A stretch of 64,000 bases of DNA from assembly GCF_947498515.1 (NCBI RefSeq), contig NZ_CANMKO010000009.1, positions 124,001 to 188,000 of the forward strand, in the 5' to 3' direction. Shown here in pieces: positions 25,038 through 35,419 of this stretch (the stretch's first letter is position 1; every line of letters starts with the position of its first letter). The stretch comes from an uncultured Pelagimonas sp. GTDB taxonomy: Bacteria; Pseudomonadota; Alphaproteobacteria; Rhodobacterales; Rhodobacteraceae. Made by a program: the position numbers and the translations under genes. Below the pieces are notes generated by a model. The model was not told the origin of the DNA. It searched no databases and saw only the letters and a list, made by a program, of their open reading frames with translations.

Positions 25038-25784
25038 ATGGCAGCAAAGAAGACATCCCCAAAGAGCGGTAAAACGGCGGGTAAACCGCGCAAAGCGAAA
25101 CCAGCGGCTCGGTTTCGGCCGATCCGATGGTTGATACGCAAGGCGATTTGGGCAGGAGTGATTGGCATGGGCATTATGATGTTGGCCGTGGTGATTTACG
25201 CCGGGCTTAATCCGCCGACGACCCATACGATGTGGTCCGAGGGCAAGCGTTTGGGCCATGTTGATCAGCATTGGGTCGATGTGGATGAGGTTGCGCCGGT
25301 GATGTTGCGGTCGGTTGTTGCGGCGGAGGACGCGAATTTCTGCAACCACTGGGGGTTTGACATGGATGCGATCCGGGCGGCGATTGCCGAAGGCGCGCAG
25401 CGTGGGGGCAGCACGATTTCCCAGCAGGTGGTGAAGAACGTCTATTTCTGGCAGGAGCGCAGCTATGTACGCAAAGCGCTGGAAGGGGTGATGACGCCGA
25501 TGGTGGAAGCGGTGTGGAGCAAGCGGCGGATTTTGGAAGTTTACCTGAATGTGGCTGAATTTGATCAGGGTGTGTTTGGGGTTGAGGCGGCGGCGCAGCA
25601 TTATTTTGGCGTGGCCCCGGATCGGTTGAGCGCGCGTCAAGCGGCGTTGTTGGCGGCCGTTTTGCCAAGCCCGAAAAAGCGCAGCGCCTCGCGCCCCTCG
25701 ACATTTGTGAGCAAACGCGCGCGGGTTATTCAGGACGGCGCGGCGACGATCAAACGGGATGGGCGCGCCGATTGTTTTGAGTGA
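25038..25784 (+). CDS. mtgA: Monofunctional peptidoglycan glycosyltransferase MtgA
   Basis: A 248-residue membrane-anchored family 51 glycosyltransferase. A basic cytoplasmic tail (residues 1-30) is followed by one membrane helix (about 35-56). The catalytic domain carries VVAAEDANFCNHWGFD, with the catalytic Glu, then RGGSTISQQVVKNVYFW and the second Glu region RILEVYLNVAEFDQGVFG. It polymerises lipid II into glycan strands and lacks a transpeptidase domain. The ATG at 25038 is chosen over a GTG two codons earlier; neither has a clear ribosome site. Confidence 0.94.
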   Translation: MAAKKTSPKSGKTAGKPRKAKPAARFRPIRWLIRKAIWAGVIGMGIMMLAVVIYAGLNPPTTHTMWSEGKRLGHVDQHWVDVDEVAPVMLRSVVAAEDANFCNHWGFDMDAIRAAIAEGAQRGGSTISQQVVKNVYFWQERSYVRKALEGVMTPMVEAVWSKRRILEVYLNVAEFDQGVFGVEAAAQHYFGVAPDRLSARQAALLAAVLPSPKKRSASRPSTFVSKRARVIQDGAATIKRDGRADCFE

Positions 25785-25799
25785 AAACAAGGTGTTGGC

Positions 25800-26644
25800 T
25801 TGGATTTTCGACGGCTCCAGGTTTTGTATGATTTAAACGCCGCCGCTCAAAGCATGGGCCGGAGCGCGATATTGGATCTTGATGATCTATCGGGGATGTC
25901 TGGGCGGTGGGATGCCGAGTTCAACGACGATGTGTGGGGTGACGCGGTTGGGGCGGAGGATGATCCCGACGGTTGTCTTGTGGCGTCGCTACAGCTTTTG
26001 GCGGGCGCGGTTTTAGGGTCGGACAAGGCGCAGGGGCTGGATTGGCTTTGGGACGAGAACCGCGATTTTTATCACGCGGCCCCGGTGATGGTGCGCGCGG
26101 CGATCATGCAGGCGCTGGGTTGGGTTGCCCGGTATGGCGGGCAGGTGTTTGAACCGATGCCCAATGCAGAGGCGCGTTTGTCGCGGGATTTGCCCGAGGT
26201 TGAAGCGCAACTGATTGCGGTGGCCAAGGCGATGACGGCGGAGGAAGTTGATGCCGTTACCAGGGTTGTTTGGTGCGATGACTGGCGAAGGCATAAGGCC
26301 GCTTTGCAAGGCATGTTGGCGAGTGCCGATGTGGCCTATCCGGCAGAGGACAAGACCTGGTATCCGGCAGAGGCGGTGGAATCGACCGCGCATATGCCTA
26401 AGTCTGTGGGATATGCCCCTTGTTTGGCAATTGTAGTTTTGATGCGGTGCGCGGCGGCGATGTGCGCGACTTTTTGATGGGCAGCTTTGGGCAGATTGTT
26501 CGGACGGCTCGTGAATTTCCGACGGTCCAACGGCGCGCAGTGATGGCTGGTATGCGGTATCTTTACGAGAGCAACTCCGATTGGGGCCCCGGATCAGAGA
26601 TTCAGGTTGGTCTGCGGTCCTGTCTGGACAGCGCAATCATTTAA
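25800..26644 (+). pseudogene. Unknown gene, probably frameshifted
   Basis: A first frame (25800-26477) encodes a plausible acidic, Trp-rich protein for about 205 residues, then degrades to CLAIVVLMRCAAAMCATF. A second frame, open from 26402 to 26644, carries plausible sequence from about CSFDAVRGGDVRDFLMG onward and ends RSCLDSAII. Joining them between 26402 and 26440 would give about 280 residues. The start is a TTG at 25800 after AAGGTG. I recognise no family in either half. It follows mtgA by 15 bases. Either the gene is broken by an indel, or the sequence has an error there. Confidence 0.6.
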
Positions 26645-26656
26645 CCATCCGAGCGG

Positions 26657-27388
26657 CTAAATAAGGGTGTTCGCCTCGATCGTGTCCTTGAAACGGTCCT
26701 GAGGGAGCAATTTGAAACGGTCTTCGGTTCCAGTCGCCGAAATGATCCGGTCGCATCGAAAGGTGCGCGGCGATTTGCGCAGGTGGTCAAAAGCGAGAAC
26801 GTACCAGATCGGGTAGTTGAGCAGCAGGTAATGCGGTTCGATTGTGCGAGTAGAGGGTGTTGTGTCTTCGCGTTGATAGCGGATTGTGAGCGCGGATTGA
26901 TCGAGAAAGGCCTGATGCAGGCGCTGAACGGCGCGAGGCGGGGCGCTTGCCTTTGTGGATTGAACATGGGGTGAGGCCGATGTGCCGATCAGGATACGGG
27001 ATTTCAACCGCGCCACCCGCGCCCGTTTGTCAGGGGAAAACGAGGCGATCAGCTGGCGGCGGACCGACCCGAGCTTGGCCAGAAAAAGCGGCGATTGCAT
27101 TTGTTCGGCGACGGCAAGGGAAATGAGCAAATCCACCGCTTCGGGGTAAGACAGGTTGAGCCGCCCAACGCCCCAGTGATGGTCAAGACGCACTCCGCCA
27201 CCGCGGCCACGATCAGCCTCAATCGGGAGACCTTGGTCGCGCAGAATTTGCAAATCACGGGTGAGCGTTCGGTTGCTGACGCCGTGTTCCTTTGCCAGAT
27301 CGGCAATGGTGTGCGGGCGATCCTGTTTCAGGGTGGCGGTCAGGCGATCCAGCCGCTCCAATCGGGTTAGGGCAGAGCTACGGGGCAT
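26657..27388 (-). CDS. HTH/WYL-domain transcriptional regulator
   Basis: A 243-residue regulator. The N-terminal winged helix-turn-helix is DeoR-like (TIADLAKEHGVSNRTLTRDL, then LPIEADRGRGGGVRLD). The C-terminal WYL domain contains LTIRYQRED and EPHYLLLNYPIWYVLAFDHL, with the W-Y-x-L core recast as IWYVLAF, and RCDRI. WYL domains sense small ligands or nucleic acid. It is divergent from a small monooxygenase-like gene, and a GTCAT-AAA-ATGAC palindrome lies between them, so it probably controls both genes. Confidence 0.88.
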   Translation of the reverse strand: MPRSSALTRLERLDRLTATLKQDRPHTIADLAKEHGVSNRTLTRDLQILRDQGLPIEADRGRGGGVRLDHHWGVGRLNLSYPEAVDLLISLAVAEQMQSPLFLAKLGSVRRQLIASFSPDKRARVARLKSRILIGTSASPHVQSTKASAPPRAVQRLHQAFLDQSALTIRYQREDTTPSTRTIEPHYLLLNYPIWYVLAFDHLRKSPRTFRCDRIISATGTEDRFKLLPQDRFKDTIEANTLI

Positions 27389-27399
27389 TAAACAAATAG

Positions 27400-27439
27400 G
27401 TCATAAAATGACGTATTTAGCAATATCTGATGATCATCA
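27400..27439. promoter_or_regulatory. Palindromic operators between the WYL regulator and its neighbour
   Basis: Two perfect inverted repeats lie in the 70-base divergent gap: GTCAT-AAA-ATGAC (27400-27412) and TGATGATCATCA (27428-27439). The first is 12 bases from the regulator start. Autoregulatory operators in this position are usual for regulators divergent from their targets. Confidence 0.6.
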
Positions 27440-27458
27440 CAGGAATAGGAGATGACAG

Positions 27459-27791
27459 ATGGAAAACGTCACAGTTTTTGCCCCGATCCGCTTGGCCCAA
27501 GGTAAAACCGAAGCAGATTTGCTTGCGGCGTCAGCGGTGTTTCAACGGGAGTTTGTGGATTTAGAACCGGGCGTTTTACGCCGAGAGTTGGTGCGCAAGC
27601 CGGATGGGAGTTATTTGGATATCGTGCAGTTTCGCAGTGCACAGGATTACGAAGAGGTCACGCGCAAAGAAATGCAATCGCCTGTTTGCGCTGCGTTTTT
27701 TGCGGTGATGGATATGAGCACGGCGGAGGAAGATATGGCGGCGATGGAGGTTATGGTCTCGCTTGAAAGCCATGTACGCGGGGCAGGTTAA
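27459..27791 (+). CDS. Small monooxygenase-like dimeric alpha+beta barrel protein
   Basis: A 110-residue protein with the pattern of the antibiotic-biosynthesis-monooxygenase/ferredoxin-like fold: a beta strand (NVTVFAPIRLAQG), a helix (EADLLAASAVFQREFV), a second strand pair (GVLRRELVRKPDGSYLDIVQF) and a helix with sequence around SAQDYEEV. Such proteins dimerise, and some oxidise aromatic compounds without cofactors. The family call is from the secondary-structure pattern and is moderate. It starts ATG at 27459 after AGGAG and is divergent from the WYL regulator. Confidence 0.65.
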   Translation: MENVTVFAPIRLAQGKTEADLLAASAVFQREFVDLEPGVLRRELVRKPDGSYLDIVQFRSAQDYEEVTRKEMQSPVCAAFFAVMDMSTAEEDMAAMEVMVSLESHVRGAG

Positions 27792-27808
27792 AGAGAGCCG
27801 CGCAAGGC

Positions 27809-27870
27809 GGGCGCGTCTAAAATCCATCCATGGATTTTGCAAATTCCGTGCACGGAATTTGGATGCGCCC
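27809..27870. repeat. Paired AT-rich palindromes with GC outer stem (copy Y1)
   Basis: Arm A is AAAATCCA-TCCA-TGGATTTT (27819-27838). Arm B is a perfect 22-base palindrome (27840-27861) with half CAAATTCCGTG. An outer stem GGGCGCGTC (27809-27817) pairs with GATGCGCCC (27862-27870), one pair being G-T. The whole can fold into a three-way junction. It lies between two convergent genes, 18 bases before the stop of the TPMT-like gene at 27889. Related copies are at 53340-53393 and 60423-60481. Confidence 0.75.
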
Positions 27871-27888
27871 GGTCTTTGCGAGATCGCC

Positions 27889-28527
27889 CTATTTTCGGGT
27901 CAGGAGCCAGGTTTCTTCGAGGCCTTGGGTGCGTTCGCCGAGCGGGCCATCCAGCGGGTGTTGTGCCAGTTTGGTCAACGCGTAGGTCGCGGCGTAGTGG
28001 TTTATCAGCTCTGGCTGAGGGACAGAGAAAGGTGGGCCATCCGATAGGGTTTGGTCGTAGTCAAAGCTTATCAGAAGCTGGGGCGCGGATTGGGTGATTT
28101 CGGTGATATGCGCCGCGTATTGTTGGCGCGTTTCCGGGGGCAGGGCAACGATGGCGGCCCGGTCATAGATCGCATTGATAGGGCTGAGGAAGTCGGCGGT
28201 GAGGTCAAAAATGTCGCCGCAAAAGAGGGTGAGGTTGCCGGCAGATGTCCGGGTGAGCGCGCCGATGTTTTGTCTCTCGGGGATGAGGTCGAGACGATCA
28301 AAGACCTCATCGACGGCGTCTTGATGGAATTCGATGCCAATGACATGCAGGTCGCGGGACAGAAGCCAATCGAGATCGAGGCTTTTGCCGCAGAGCGGTA
28401 CAAATACCGTGTCGCCGGGGCGCAGGTTGAGGGTTTTAAAATGGGTGATGAGCAAGGGGTTTGCCGCCGGTTCGTGAAAGCCTATCCGACCCTCTTGCCA
28501 GCGCGCTTGCCAGAATGATTTTTCCAT
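27889..28527 (-). CDS. TPMT-family SAM-dependent methyltransferase
   Basis: A 212-residue enzyme like bacterial thiopurine S-methyltransferases (about 218 residues). Family motifs are FWQARWQEGRIGFHEPAANP at the start and VFVPLCGKSLDLDWLL, the SAM-binding loop, then DIFDLTADFLSPINAIYDRAAIVALP. Members methylate thiols, or selenium and tellurium compounds. The ATG at 28527 has GAGG upstream and matches the family start; 24 further codons upstream look unreal. It is convergent with the small monooxygenase-like gene, across a palindromic element. Confidence 0.88.
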   Translation of the reverse strand: MEKSFWQARWQEGRIGFHEPAANPLLITHFKTLNLRPGDTVFVPLCGKSLDLDWLLSRDLHVIGIEFHQDAVDEVFDRLDLIPERQNIGALTRTSAGNLTLFCGDIFDLTADFLSPINAIYDRAAIVALPPETRQQYAAHITEITQSAPQLLISFDYDQTLSDGPPFSVPQPELINHYAATYALTKLAQHPLDGPLGERTQGLEETWLLTRK

Positions 28528-28696
28528 AGGTGCCTCGTTTGCGTAATGATCAACGCGATGATTTGTAGAACTTGAAGTGTGATTTAGGTCAAGCGCCAAA
28601 ATGCCGAAGTTGGATTCCCCCTATCAGGGGAGTTGAAACCCATGCGGTTTCGCGGATATTAGGGCAGTGTTTCCCGTATCAGGATAAGTGTCGCAC

Positions 28697-29362
28697 ATGG
28701 CCAAGCTCTATCACGTTCCGCTCTCTCCGTTTTGCCGCAAGGTACGCTTGTCGCTGGCGGAAAAGAAGATTGAATGCGAGTTGGTCGAGGAGCGCTATTG
28801 GGAGAAAGACGCCGATTTTCTGCGCCGCAATCCGGCGGCCAAGGTGCCGGTTCTGAAGATCGACGGCAAGACCATGGCCGAAAGCGCGGCGATTTGCGAA
28901 TGGGTTGAGGAAAAGTACCCTGAGCCGAGCCTTATGCCGAAGTCGGCGGATGCGCGGTACGAGGTGCGTCGGATTGTGAGCTGGTTTGACGATAAGTTTC
29001 ATAATGAGGTGACGTCGAAGCTTCTCTATGAGCGGGTCAACAAAAAGATCATGAAAGCCGGGTTCCCCGATAGTGGCAATGTCAAAGCCGGGGCCAAGGC
29101 GGTCAAATATCACCTCGACTATATGTCCTGGCTTTTGGATCATCGCCGTTGGTTGGCGGGGGATTCCATGACCTTGGCGGATTTTGCCGCCGCCGCGCAT
29201 TTGTCATCGCTCGACTATATTTCGGATGTGGATTGGAACCGCTCTGAGGTGGTCAAGGATTGGTATGCCAAGATCAAGTCGCGTCCGGCGTTTCGGGCGA
29301 TTTTGCAGGATCAGGTGCCGGGTTTCCCGCCGCCTGCGCATTATGCCGATCTTGATTTTTGA
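28697..29362 (+). CDS. Glutathione S-transferase family protein
   Basis: A 221-residue protein with an N-terminal thioredoxin-like domain (AKLYHVPLSPFCRKVRLSLA), the glutathione-binding turn AKVPVLKIDGKTMAESAAIC with the cis-proline and Glu-Ser pair, and an all-helical C-terminal domain (DSMTLADFAAAAHLSSLDYI). The active-site segment SPFC has a Ser-Cys arrangement like beta and omega classes. Substrate unknown. A GTG at 28688 is an alternative start. It precedes queG in the same direction with an 80-base gap filled by a repeat element. Confidence 0.92.
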   Translation: MAKLYHVPLSPFCRKVRLSLAEKKIECELVEERYWEKDADFLRRNPAAKVPVLKIDGKTMAESAAICEWVEEKYPEPSLMPKSADARYEVRRIVSWFDDKFHNEVTSKLLYERVNKKIMKAGFPDSGNVKAGAKAVKYHLDYMSWLLDHRRWLAGDSMTLADFAAAAHLSSLDYISDVDWNRSEVVKDWYAKIKSRPAFRAILQDQVPGFPPPAHYADLDF

Positions 29363-29375
29363 TGTGGCGTTAGGG

Positions 29376-29440
29376 AGGGGCGCGGCCCCTCTTGGCCCAT
29401 GCGGGCCAATTCACCCCGGGATATTTGGGGAAAGAAGAAA
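29376..29440 (+). repeat. Three-part dispersed repeat (copy R2) before queG
   Basis: Stem 1 is AGGGGC/GCCCCT with a 3-base loop (29376-29390), stem 2 is TTGGCCC/GGGCCAA with loop ATGC (29392-29409), and the tail is CACCCCGG then GATATTTGGGGAAAGAAGAA (29420-29439). The tail ends 3 bases before the queG ATG, so its AAGAAG supplies the nearest ribosome-site-like sequence. The stems lie just after the GST stop and may act as its terminator. Confidence 0.75.
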
Positions 29441-29442
29441 CC

Positions 29443-30510
29443 ATGAGTGGTGATCTCAAGGCGGCTTTGGTTGCAGAGGCCGAGGCGGTTGGATTTGCCG
29501 ATTGCCGGGTCTGTCGCCCCGATGCGGTGCCGCAGGTTATGGAGCGGTTGCAGGCCTATTTGGACGATGGGCGGCATGGGCAGATGGGCTGGATGGCGGA
29601 GCGGGTGCATTGGCGCGGGGCACCAGATGCGCTTTGGCCCGAAGCGAAATCGGTCATCATGTTGGCAGAGAATTATGGCCCCGATGTCGATCCACGCGCG
29701 GTTTTGGAGCAGCGGGATTGCGGGGCGATCAGCGTTTATGCCCAGAACAAGGATTACCACGACGTTGCCAAAAAGCGGTTGAAGCGGTTGGGACGCTGGT
29801 TGATCGAGGCGGCGGGCAAGCAGGGGCAAGAGGCGCAGATCAAGGTGTTTGTCGATACCGCTCCGGTGATGGAAAAGCCGCTTGGCATGGCCGCCGGGTT
29901 AGGTTGGCAGGGCAAGCACAGCAATCTGGTCAGTCGCAAACTGGGATCGTGGTTTTTCCTTGGGGCGATCTTTACGACTCTGGAGTTTAAGCCAGATGAG
30001 GCGGGGGTGGATCGCTGTGGTCAATGCCGCGCCTGTTTGGATGTCTGCCCGACAGATGCCTTTCCGGCCCCCTATCAGGTCGATGCGCGGCGCTGTATTT
30101 CCTACCTGACGATCGAGCACAAAGGACCGGTGGATCTGGGGCTGCGCAAGGGATTGGGCAATCACATCTATGGCTGTGACGATTGTCTGGCCGCTTGCCC
30201 GTGGAACAAGTTTGCGCAGGTGGCCTCGGAGATGAAATACCATGCCCGTGATGAGTTGCTTGCTCCGAAGCTGGCCGAGTTGGCGGTTTTGGATGATGCT
30301 GGGTTCCGGGCGTATTTCGCCGGGTCACCGATCAAGCGGGTTGGACGCGATCGATTTGTGCGCAACGTGTTATACGCCATCGGGAACTCGAATGATCCCG
30401 CCTTGCGCCCCGTGGCGCAGAGCCTATGCGAAGATGAGGATGACACCGTCGCCGAGGCGGCGCGTTGGGCGGTGGCCGAGCTGGATCACTCCGGAGCGGC
30501 AGGCAGCTAG
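29443..30510 (+). CDS. queG: Epoxyqueuosine reductase QueG
   Basis: A 355-residue cobalamin-dependent iron-sulfur enzyme that reduces epoxyqueuosine to queuosine in tRNA, the last step of the pathway. The N-terminal DUF1730 region includes [20 protein letters not shown] and [14 protein letters not shown]. It is followed by two 4Fe-4S motifs, [16 protein letters not shown] and [18 protein letters not shown]-terminal HEAT-like part follows ([20 protein letters not shown]). The ATG at 29443 gives the normal N-terminus; 17 more codons upstream run through a repeat and are not credible. Confidence 0.95.
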   Translation: MSGDLKAALVAEAEAVGFADCRVCRPDAVPQVMERLQAYLDDGRHGQMGWMAERVHWRGAPDALWPEAKSVIMLAENYGPDVDPRAVLEQRDCGAISVYAQNKDYHDVAKKRLKRLGRWLIEAAGKQGQEAQIKVFVDTAPVMEKPLGMAAGLGWQGKHSNLVSRKLGSWFFLGAIFTTLEFKPDEAGVDRCGQCRACLDVCPTDAFPAPYQVDARRCISYLTIEHKGPVDLGLRKGLGNHIYGCDDCLAACPWNKFAQVASEMKYHARDELLAPKLAELAVLDDAGFRAYFAGSPIKRVGRDRFVRNVLYAIGNSNDPALRPVAQSLCEDEDDTVAEAARWAVAELDHSGAAGS

Positions 30511-30511
30511 A

Positions 30512-30540
30512 GGGGCGTCAGGCTGCCATCCCGACGCCCC
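30512..30540 (+). terminator. Hairpin after queG
   Basis: GGGGCGTC (30512-30519) and GACGCCCC (30533-30540) flank 13 bases, starting two bases after the queG stop. No T-run follows, so the call as a terminator rests on position and stem strength. Confidence 0.55.
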
Positions 30541-30703
30541 AGGTAATAGCCTAGTTCTTGGGAGAAATAGGGCTGTCACCCGCCGTTTACATAGGTGAAC
30601 CGAGCGAATTTTGCGAGTCTTTCTCAAGCCTTCGTGAGCGATGTGACGCAAGGGTTTGCATCCGGGCCACGACGCCCTTTATCTAGGGGGTAGGAGAACG
30701 CGC

Positions 30704-31153
30704 ATGACAAAATATGAGAAACGGGCCGAGGTGATTGAGACACTGACGCCGGAACAATTCCGCATCACGCAGCAAAATGGCACCGAACGCCCCGGCACGG
30801 GCGCCTATTTGGACAACAAAAAGACCGGTATTTATGTAGATATCGTATCGGGTGAGCCGCTTTTTGCCTCGGCTGCCAAATACGAGAGCGGCTGTGGGTG
30901 GCCGAGTTTTGTCAAACCGATTGAGCCGGACAATATCGTCGAGCTGCGCGACACCAGCGCCGGGATGATCCGCACCGAGGTACGCTCGCGCCATGGCGAT
31001 AGCCATCTGGGGCATGTCTTTCCCGATGGGCCGATGGATCAGGGCGGGATGCGCTATTGCATCAATTCGGCCGCGCTTCGGTTTATCGCCAAAGAGGACA
31101 TGGAAGGTGAGGGCTATGGCCAATACCTACACCAAGTGGAGGATGTGACATGA
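30704..31153 (+). CDS. msrB: Peptide methionine (R)-S-oxide reductase MsrB
   Basis: A 149-residue protein with the MsrB core: [29 protein letters not shown] and the catalytic Cys in [11 protein letters not shown]. The Cys in SGCGWPSF is the usual recycling cysteine of the type without zinc; the zinc CxxC pairs are absent. It reduces methionine-R-sulfoxide in oxidised proteins. The ATG at 30704 follows AGGAG by seven bases. Its stop overlaps msrA in an ATGA junction, so both stereospecific reductases are made together. Confidence 0.95.
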   Translation: MTKYEKRAEVIETLTPEQFRITQQNGTERPGTGAYLDNKKTGIYVDIVSGEPLFASAAKYESGCGWPSFVKPIEPDNIVELRDTSAGMIRTEVRSRHGDSHLGHVFPDGPMDQGGMRYCINSAALRFIAKEDMEGEGYGQYLHQVEDVT

Positions 31154-31647
31154 GCGAACGCGCGGTTCTGGCCGGTGGCTGTTTCTGGGGCATGCAGGAT
31201 TTGATCCGCAAGCTTCCCGGTGTGGAAAAGACGCGGGTTGGCTATACCGGTGGCGATGTCGAAAACGCCACCTATCGCAACCACGGCACCCACGCCGAAG
31301 GGATCGAGATTTGGTTTGACCCGGCCAAGACCAGCTATCGCAAGCTGTTGGAGGTGTTTTTCCAGATTCACGATCCGACCACGGTCAACCGGCAGGGCAA
31401 TGACGTTGGCATGTCGTACCGTTCCGCGATCTATTTCGTGACGGATGATCAACGCGCCGAGGCGATGAACACCATTGCCGATGTCGATGCCAGCGGGCTT
31501 TGGCCCGGCAAGGTGGTCACCGAAGTCGAACCGGTTGGGGATTTCTGGGAAGCAGAACCCGAGCATCAGGACTACCTTGAACGGTTGCCAAACGGCTATA
31601 CCTGCCATTTCGCGCGGCCCGATTGGGTGTTGCCCAAGCGCGGGTAA
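31150..31647 (+). CDS. msrA: Peptide methionine (S)-S-oxide reductase MsrA
   Basis: A 165-residue MsrA of the short form. Catalytic Cys11 is in GGCFWGMQD, and the family motifs [14 protein letters not shown] (residues 32-45) and [18 protein letters not shown] are intact. It reduces the S-epimer of methionine sulfoxide. It overlaps msrB by four bases, and a strong terminator follows within 100 bases, giving a clear two-gene operon. Confidence 0.96.
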   Translation: MSERAVLAGGCFWGMQDLIRKLPGVEKTRVGYTGGDVENATYRNHGTHAEGIEIWFDPAKTSYRKLLEVFFQIHDPTTVNRQGNDVGMSYRSAIYFVTDDQRAEAMNTIADVDASGLWPGKVVTEVEPVGDFWEAEPEHQDYLERLPNGYTCHFARPDWVLPKRG

Positions 31648-31734
31648 CGCAGATCGCCAAAACGCTTTGCTGAACCCATCATTGCCGTGCCCGTTTTGCG
31701 TTTTGGCATTGAGGGTTTTGGTGGCACGATAAAG

Positions 31735-31765
31735 AAGCCCCCGAATTGGTTTTCGGGGGCTTTTT
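31735..31765 (+). terminator. Intrinsic terminator of the msrBA operon
   Basis: AAGCCCCCGAA (31735-31745) pairs perfectly with TTCGGGGGCTT (31752-31762) around a six-base loop, and the T-run continues to 31765. It is 88 bases after the msrA stop. Confidence 0.92.
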
Positions 31766-31922
31766 GGCGCGTTGCCGATAGCGGCATTTTTTAGCGCCTT
31801 ACGGGCAAGTTGCTCGGGCTATGCCAGCCCGGCCAGCATGAGCCGTGAAAGCCAAGATGCTGCGGTTATCATGAAGGTCTGCTACTCAAAGGGGCCAGAC
31901 CCTAGGGACCTGAAAGGCATTC

Positions 31923-32654
31923 ATGAGGTCATTGAGTGATTGTTGCGACAAGTTTCTAGATGAGTGGCCTCGGCTCCCCAATGTCCACGACGACATGATG
32001 AAAGAAGCCCGGTGCAAGTTGCGCGGATCGCTGGAAGATTGAGCTTGGCGTCGTGAAGCGTTTGAACACCCCAAAAAAACGGTGGTTCGTTATCAGCTTG
32101 TTTTCAAAGCATCCCGTCCCAAAGCGGCTTCTGCGATGGTTGCGACTGAGGGTGACGTCGATAACCCATCGACAAACAGGCGGTTGCAAGAGATGCACTA
32201 TACTGGGTGCGCTTTGCCCCCAGAAACCAAGAGCTTTCCAAAGAACGTGTGTTGCTAACAACTCGAACAGATTTTGGACGAGGATGACCCGCTATTTTGG
32301 AGGTGTACGGCGAAAGCCCGCCTTCAAAAAGGTGGCCACACACTGCATCGAGTTAAGGTACAATTGGACGAGTCTAACGGGCTTCTTCGGATGCTTCTCT
32401 GGCGAAACGCGTGATCATGTTATGACGTCCTGAGCAACAGCAGACATTTTGACCTATACCGCGACTGGCAGCTAAATCACGCACTGTTGGCATCTCCCCG
32501 AGTGGTTCAGGCAAGGTTTCTCAATGACCGGCTTTCGCGGGAATGGCTATGTGAAATTGCACTGTGGGTGATTTGCGCTGGCTTGGTGGGCCAGCGTGAT
32601 TTCGTTTTTTCGAGGGGTCTCACAAGGCCAGTGTTTTGCCCCGGTGAATCCTAG
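31923..32654 (+). pseudogene. Decayed gene of unknown family with three in-frame stops
   Basis: Frame 1 from the ATG at 31923 stays readable for 243 codons, with stops only at codons 40 (TGA, 32040), 112 (TAA, 32256) and 164 (TGA, 32412) before a final TAG at 32652. Roughly ten stops would be expected by chance. The translated segments look like real protein with balanced charge, for instance FLDEWPRLPNVHDDMMKEAR, TVVRYQLVFKASRPKAASAM and KVQLDESNGLLRMLL. I recognise no family. Base composition is more AT-rich than the flanks. A 126-codon frame in another phase (32053-32433) is very basic and Cys/Trp-rich, as expected of a shadow. Confidence 0.55.
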
Positions 32655-32700
32655 TTTGCCGGTTTGAACCGAAGCACAAAACCGGCAAGAGGCTGTTTTC

Positions 32701-34818
<2,118 letters not shown>

Positions 34819-34881
34819 TCACACGATCCGCTTTACGTTGTCACCGCCTACGTCACGTCAGGAGCTTATTCAAACCTTACG

Positions 34882-34939
34882 TTACCTTAACCTAAGTCAA
34901 GGTAAGTTATGCTACAACGCATACATAACGTTTACCTTA
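34882..34939. promoter_or_regulatory. Repeated TTACCTT operator-like sites before the globin gene
   Basis: TTACCTT (34882-34888) and AAGGTAA (34899-34905) form an inverted repeat with 10 bases between, and TTACCTTA recurs at 34932-34939. They lie in the 229-base gap between divergent fadH and the globin gene, 25-80 bases before the globin start. A TetR- or GntR-type repressor is possible, but no regulator gene is adjacent. Confidence 0.5.
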
Positions 34940-34963
34940 CTGATACATATTCTTACGAGTGAT

Positions 34964-35419
34964 ATGCTGACATTTGATCCAAGTTACCTTTTGGAACACT
35001 TCCCGAAAGTGTTTCAGAAAAAGGGCCAGTTTCGGGATGCCTTTTATGGCAAACTGCTTGAGCAGACGCCCGAGCTGCAGCCGCATTTTGACCGCTATCC
35101 AATTGCCAAAACCCATATGATGGAACGGTTTATGATGGATTTGGTCAAATCCGCTTCGACCGGCACCGGCATCGCCGATCTCGCGACCAGCTTTGCCGCC
35201 TCACATGGCAAGTTTCACCTTGTGGATCGCCATTTTACCGCCTGTGAAATCGCCATGAAACATGCGTTTTCTGAGGTCAGTCAGGACCAATCATCAATCC
35301 CCTCCGATGCGGAACTCAACTTCCATATGTTCTTGGAGATTGTCTTTCATGAATTGCGCAAAGCCGGTCAGAGCGCAGGGGAAGCCCCCGCTACCCTGAC
35401 CGCTTACGCGCGACGATAA
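34964..35419 (+). CDS. Single-domain globin
   Basis: A 151-residue globin resembling the heme domain of flavohemoglobins. The early helices read FQKKGQFRDAFYGKLLEQTP and the proximal heme ligand is His81 in AASHGKFHLVDRHF. The reductase part of a flavohemoglobin is absent. It would bind O2 or NO; whether it is enzymatic or a sensor cannot be told. The ATG at 34964 is chosen because the region before it (34808-34963) contains repeated operator-like sites rather than coding sequence. Its last 29 bases overlap the convergent methyltransferase gene. Confidence 0.85.
   Translation: MLTFDPSYLLEHFPKVFQKKGQFRDAFYGKLLEQTPELQPHFDRYPIAKTHMMERFMMDLVKSASTGTGIADLATSFAASHGKFHLVDRHFTACEIAMKHAFSEVSQDQSSIPSDAELNFHMFLEIVFHELRKAGQSAGEAPATLTAYARR

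Noticed and set aside
31787-31922. tRNA or small RNA gene after msrA
   Set aside because: No cloverleaf or conserved T-loop (GTTCRA) could be found.
32053-32433. 126-codon ORF inside the decayed gene region
   Set aside because: Very basic and rich in Cys and Trp, no ribosome site; the frame starting at 31923 reads better despite its stops.
31923-32654. Stop-codon recoding (selenocysteine or readthrough) to explain the in-frame stops
   Set aside because: The stops are a mix of TGA and TAA with no hairpin typical of a SECIS element right after them, so decay is simpler.
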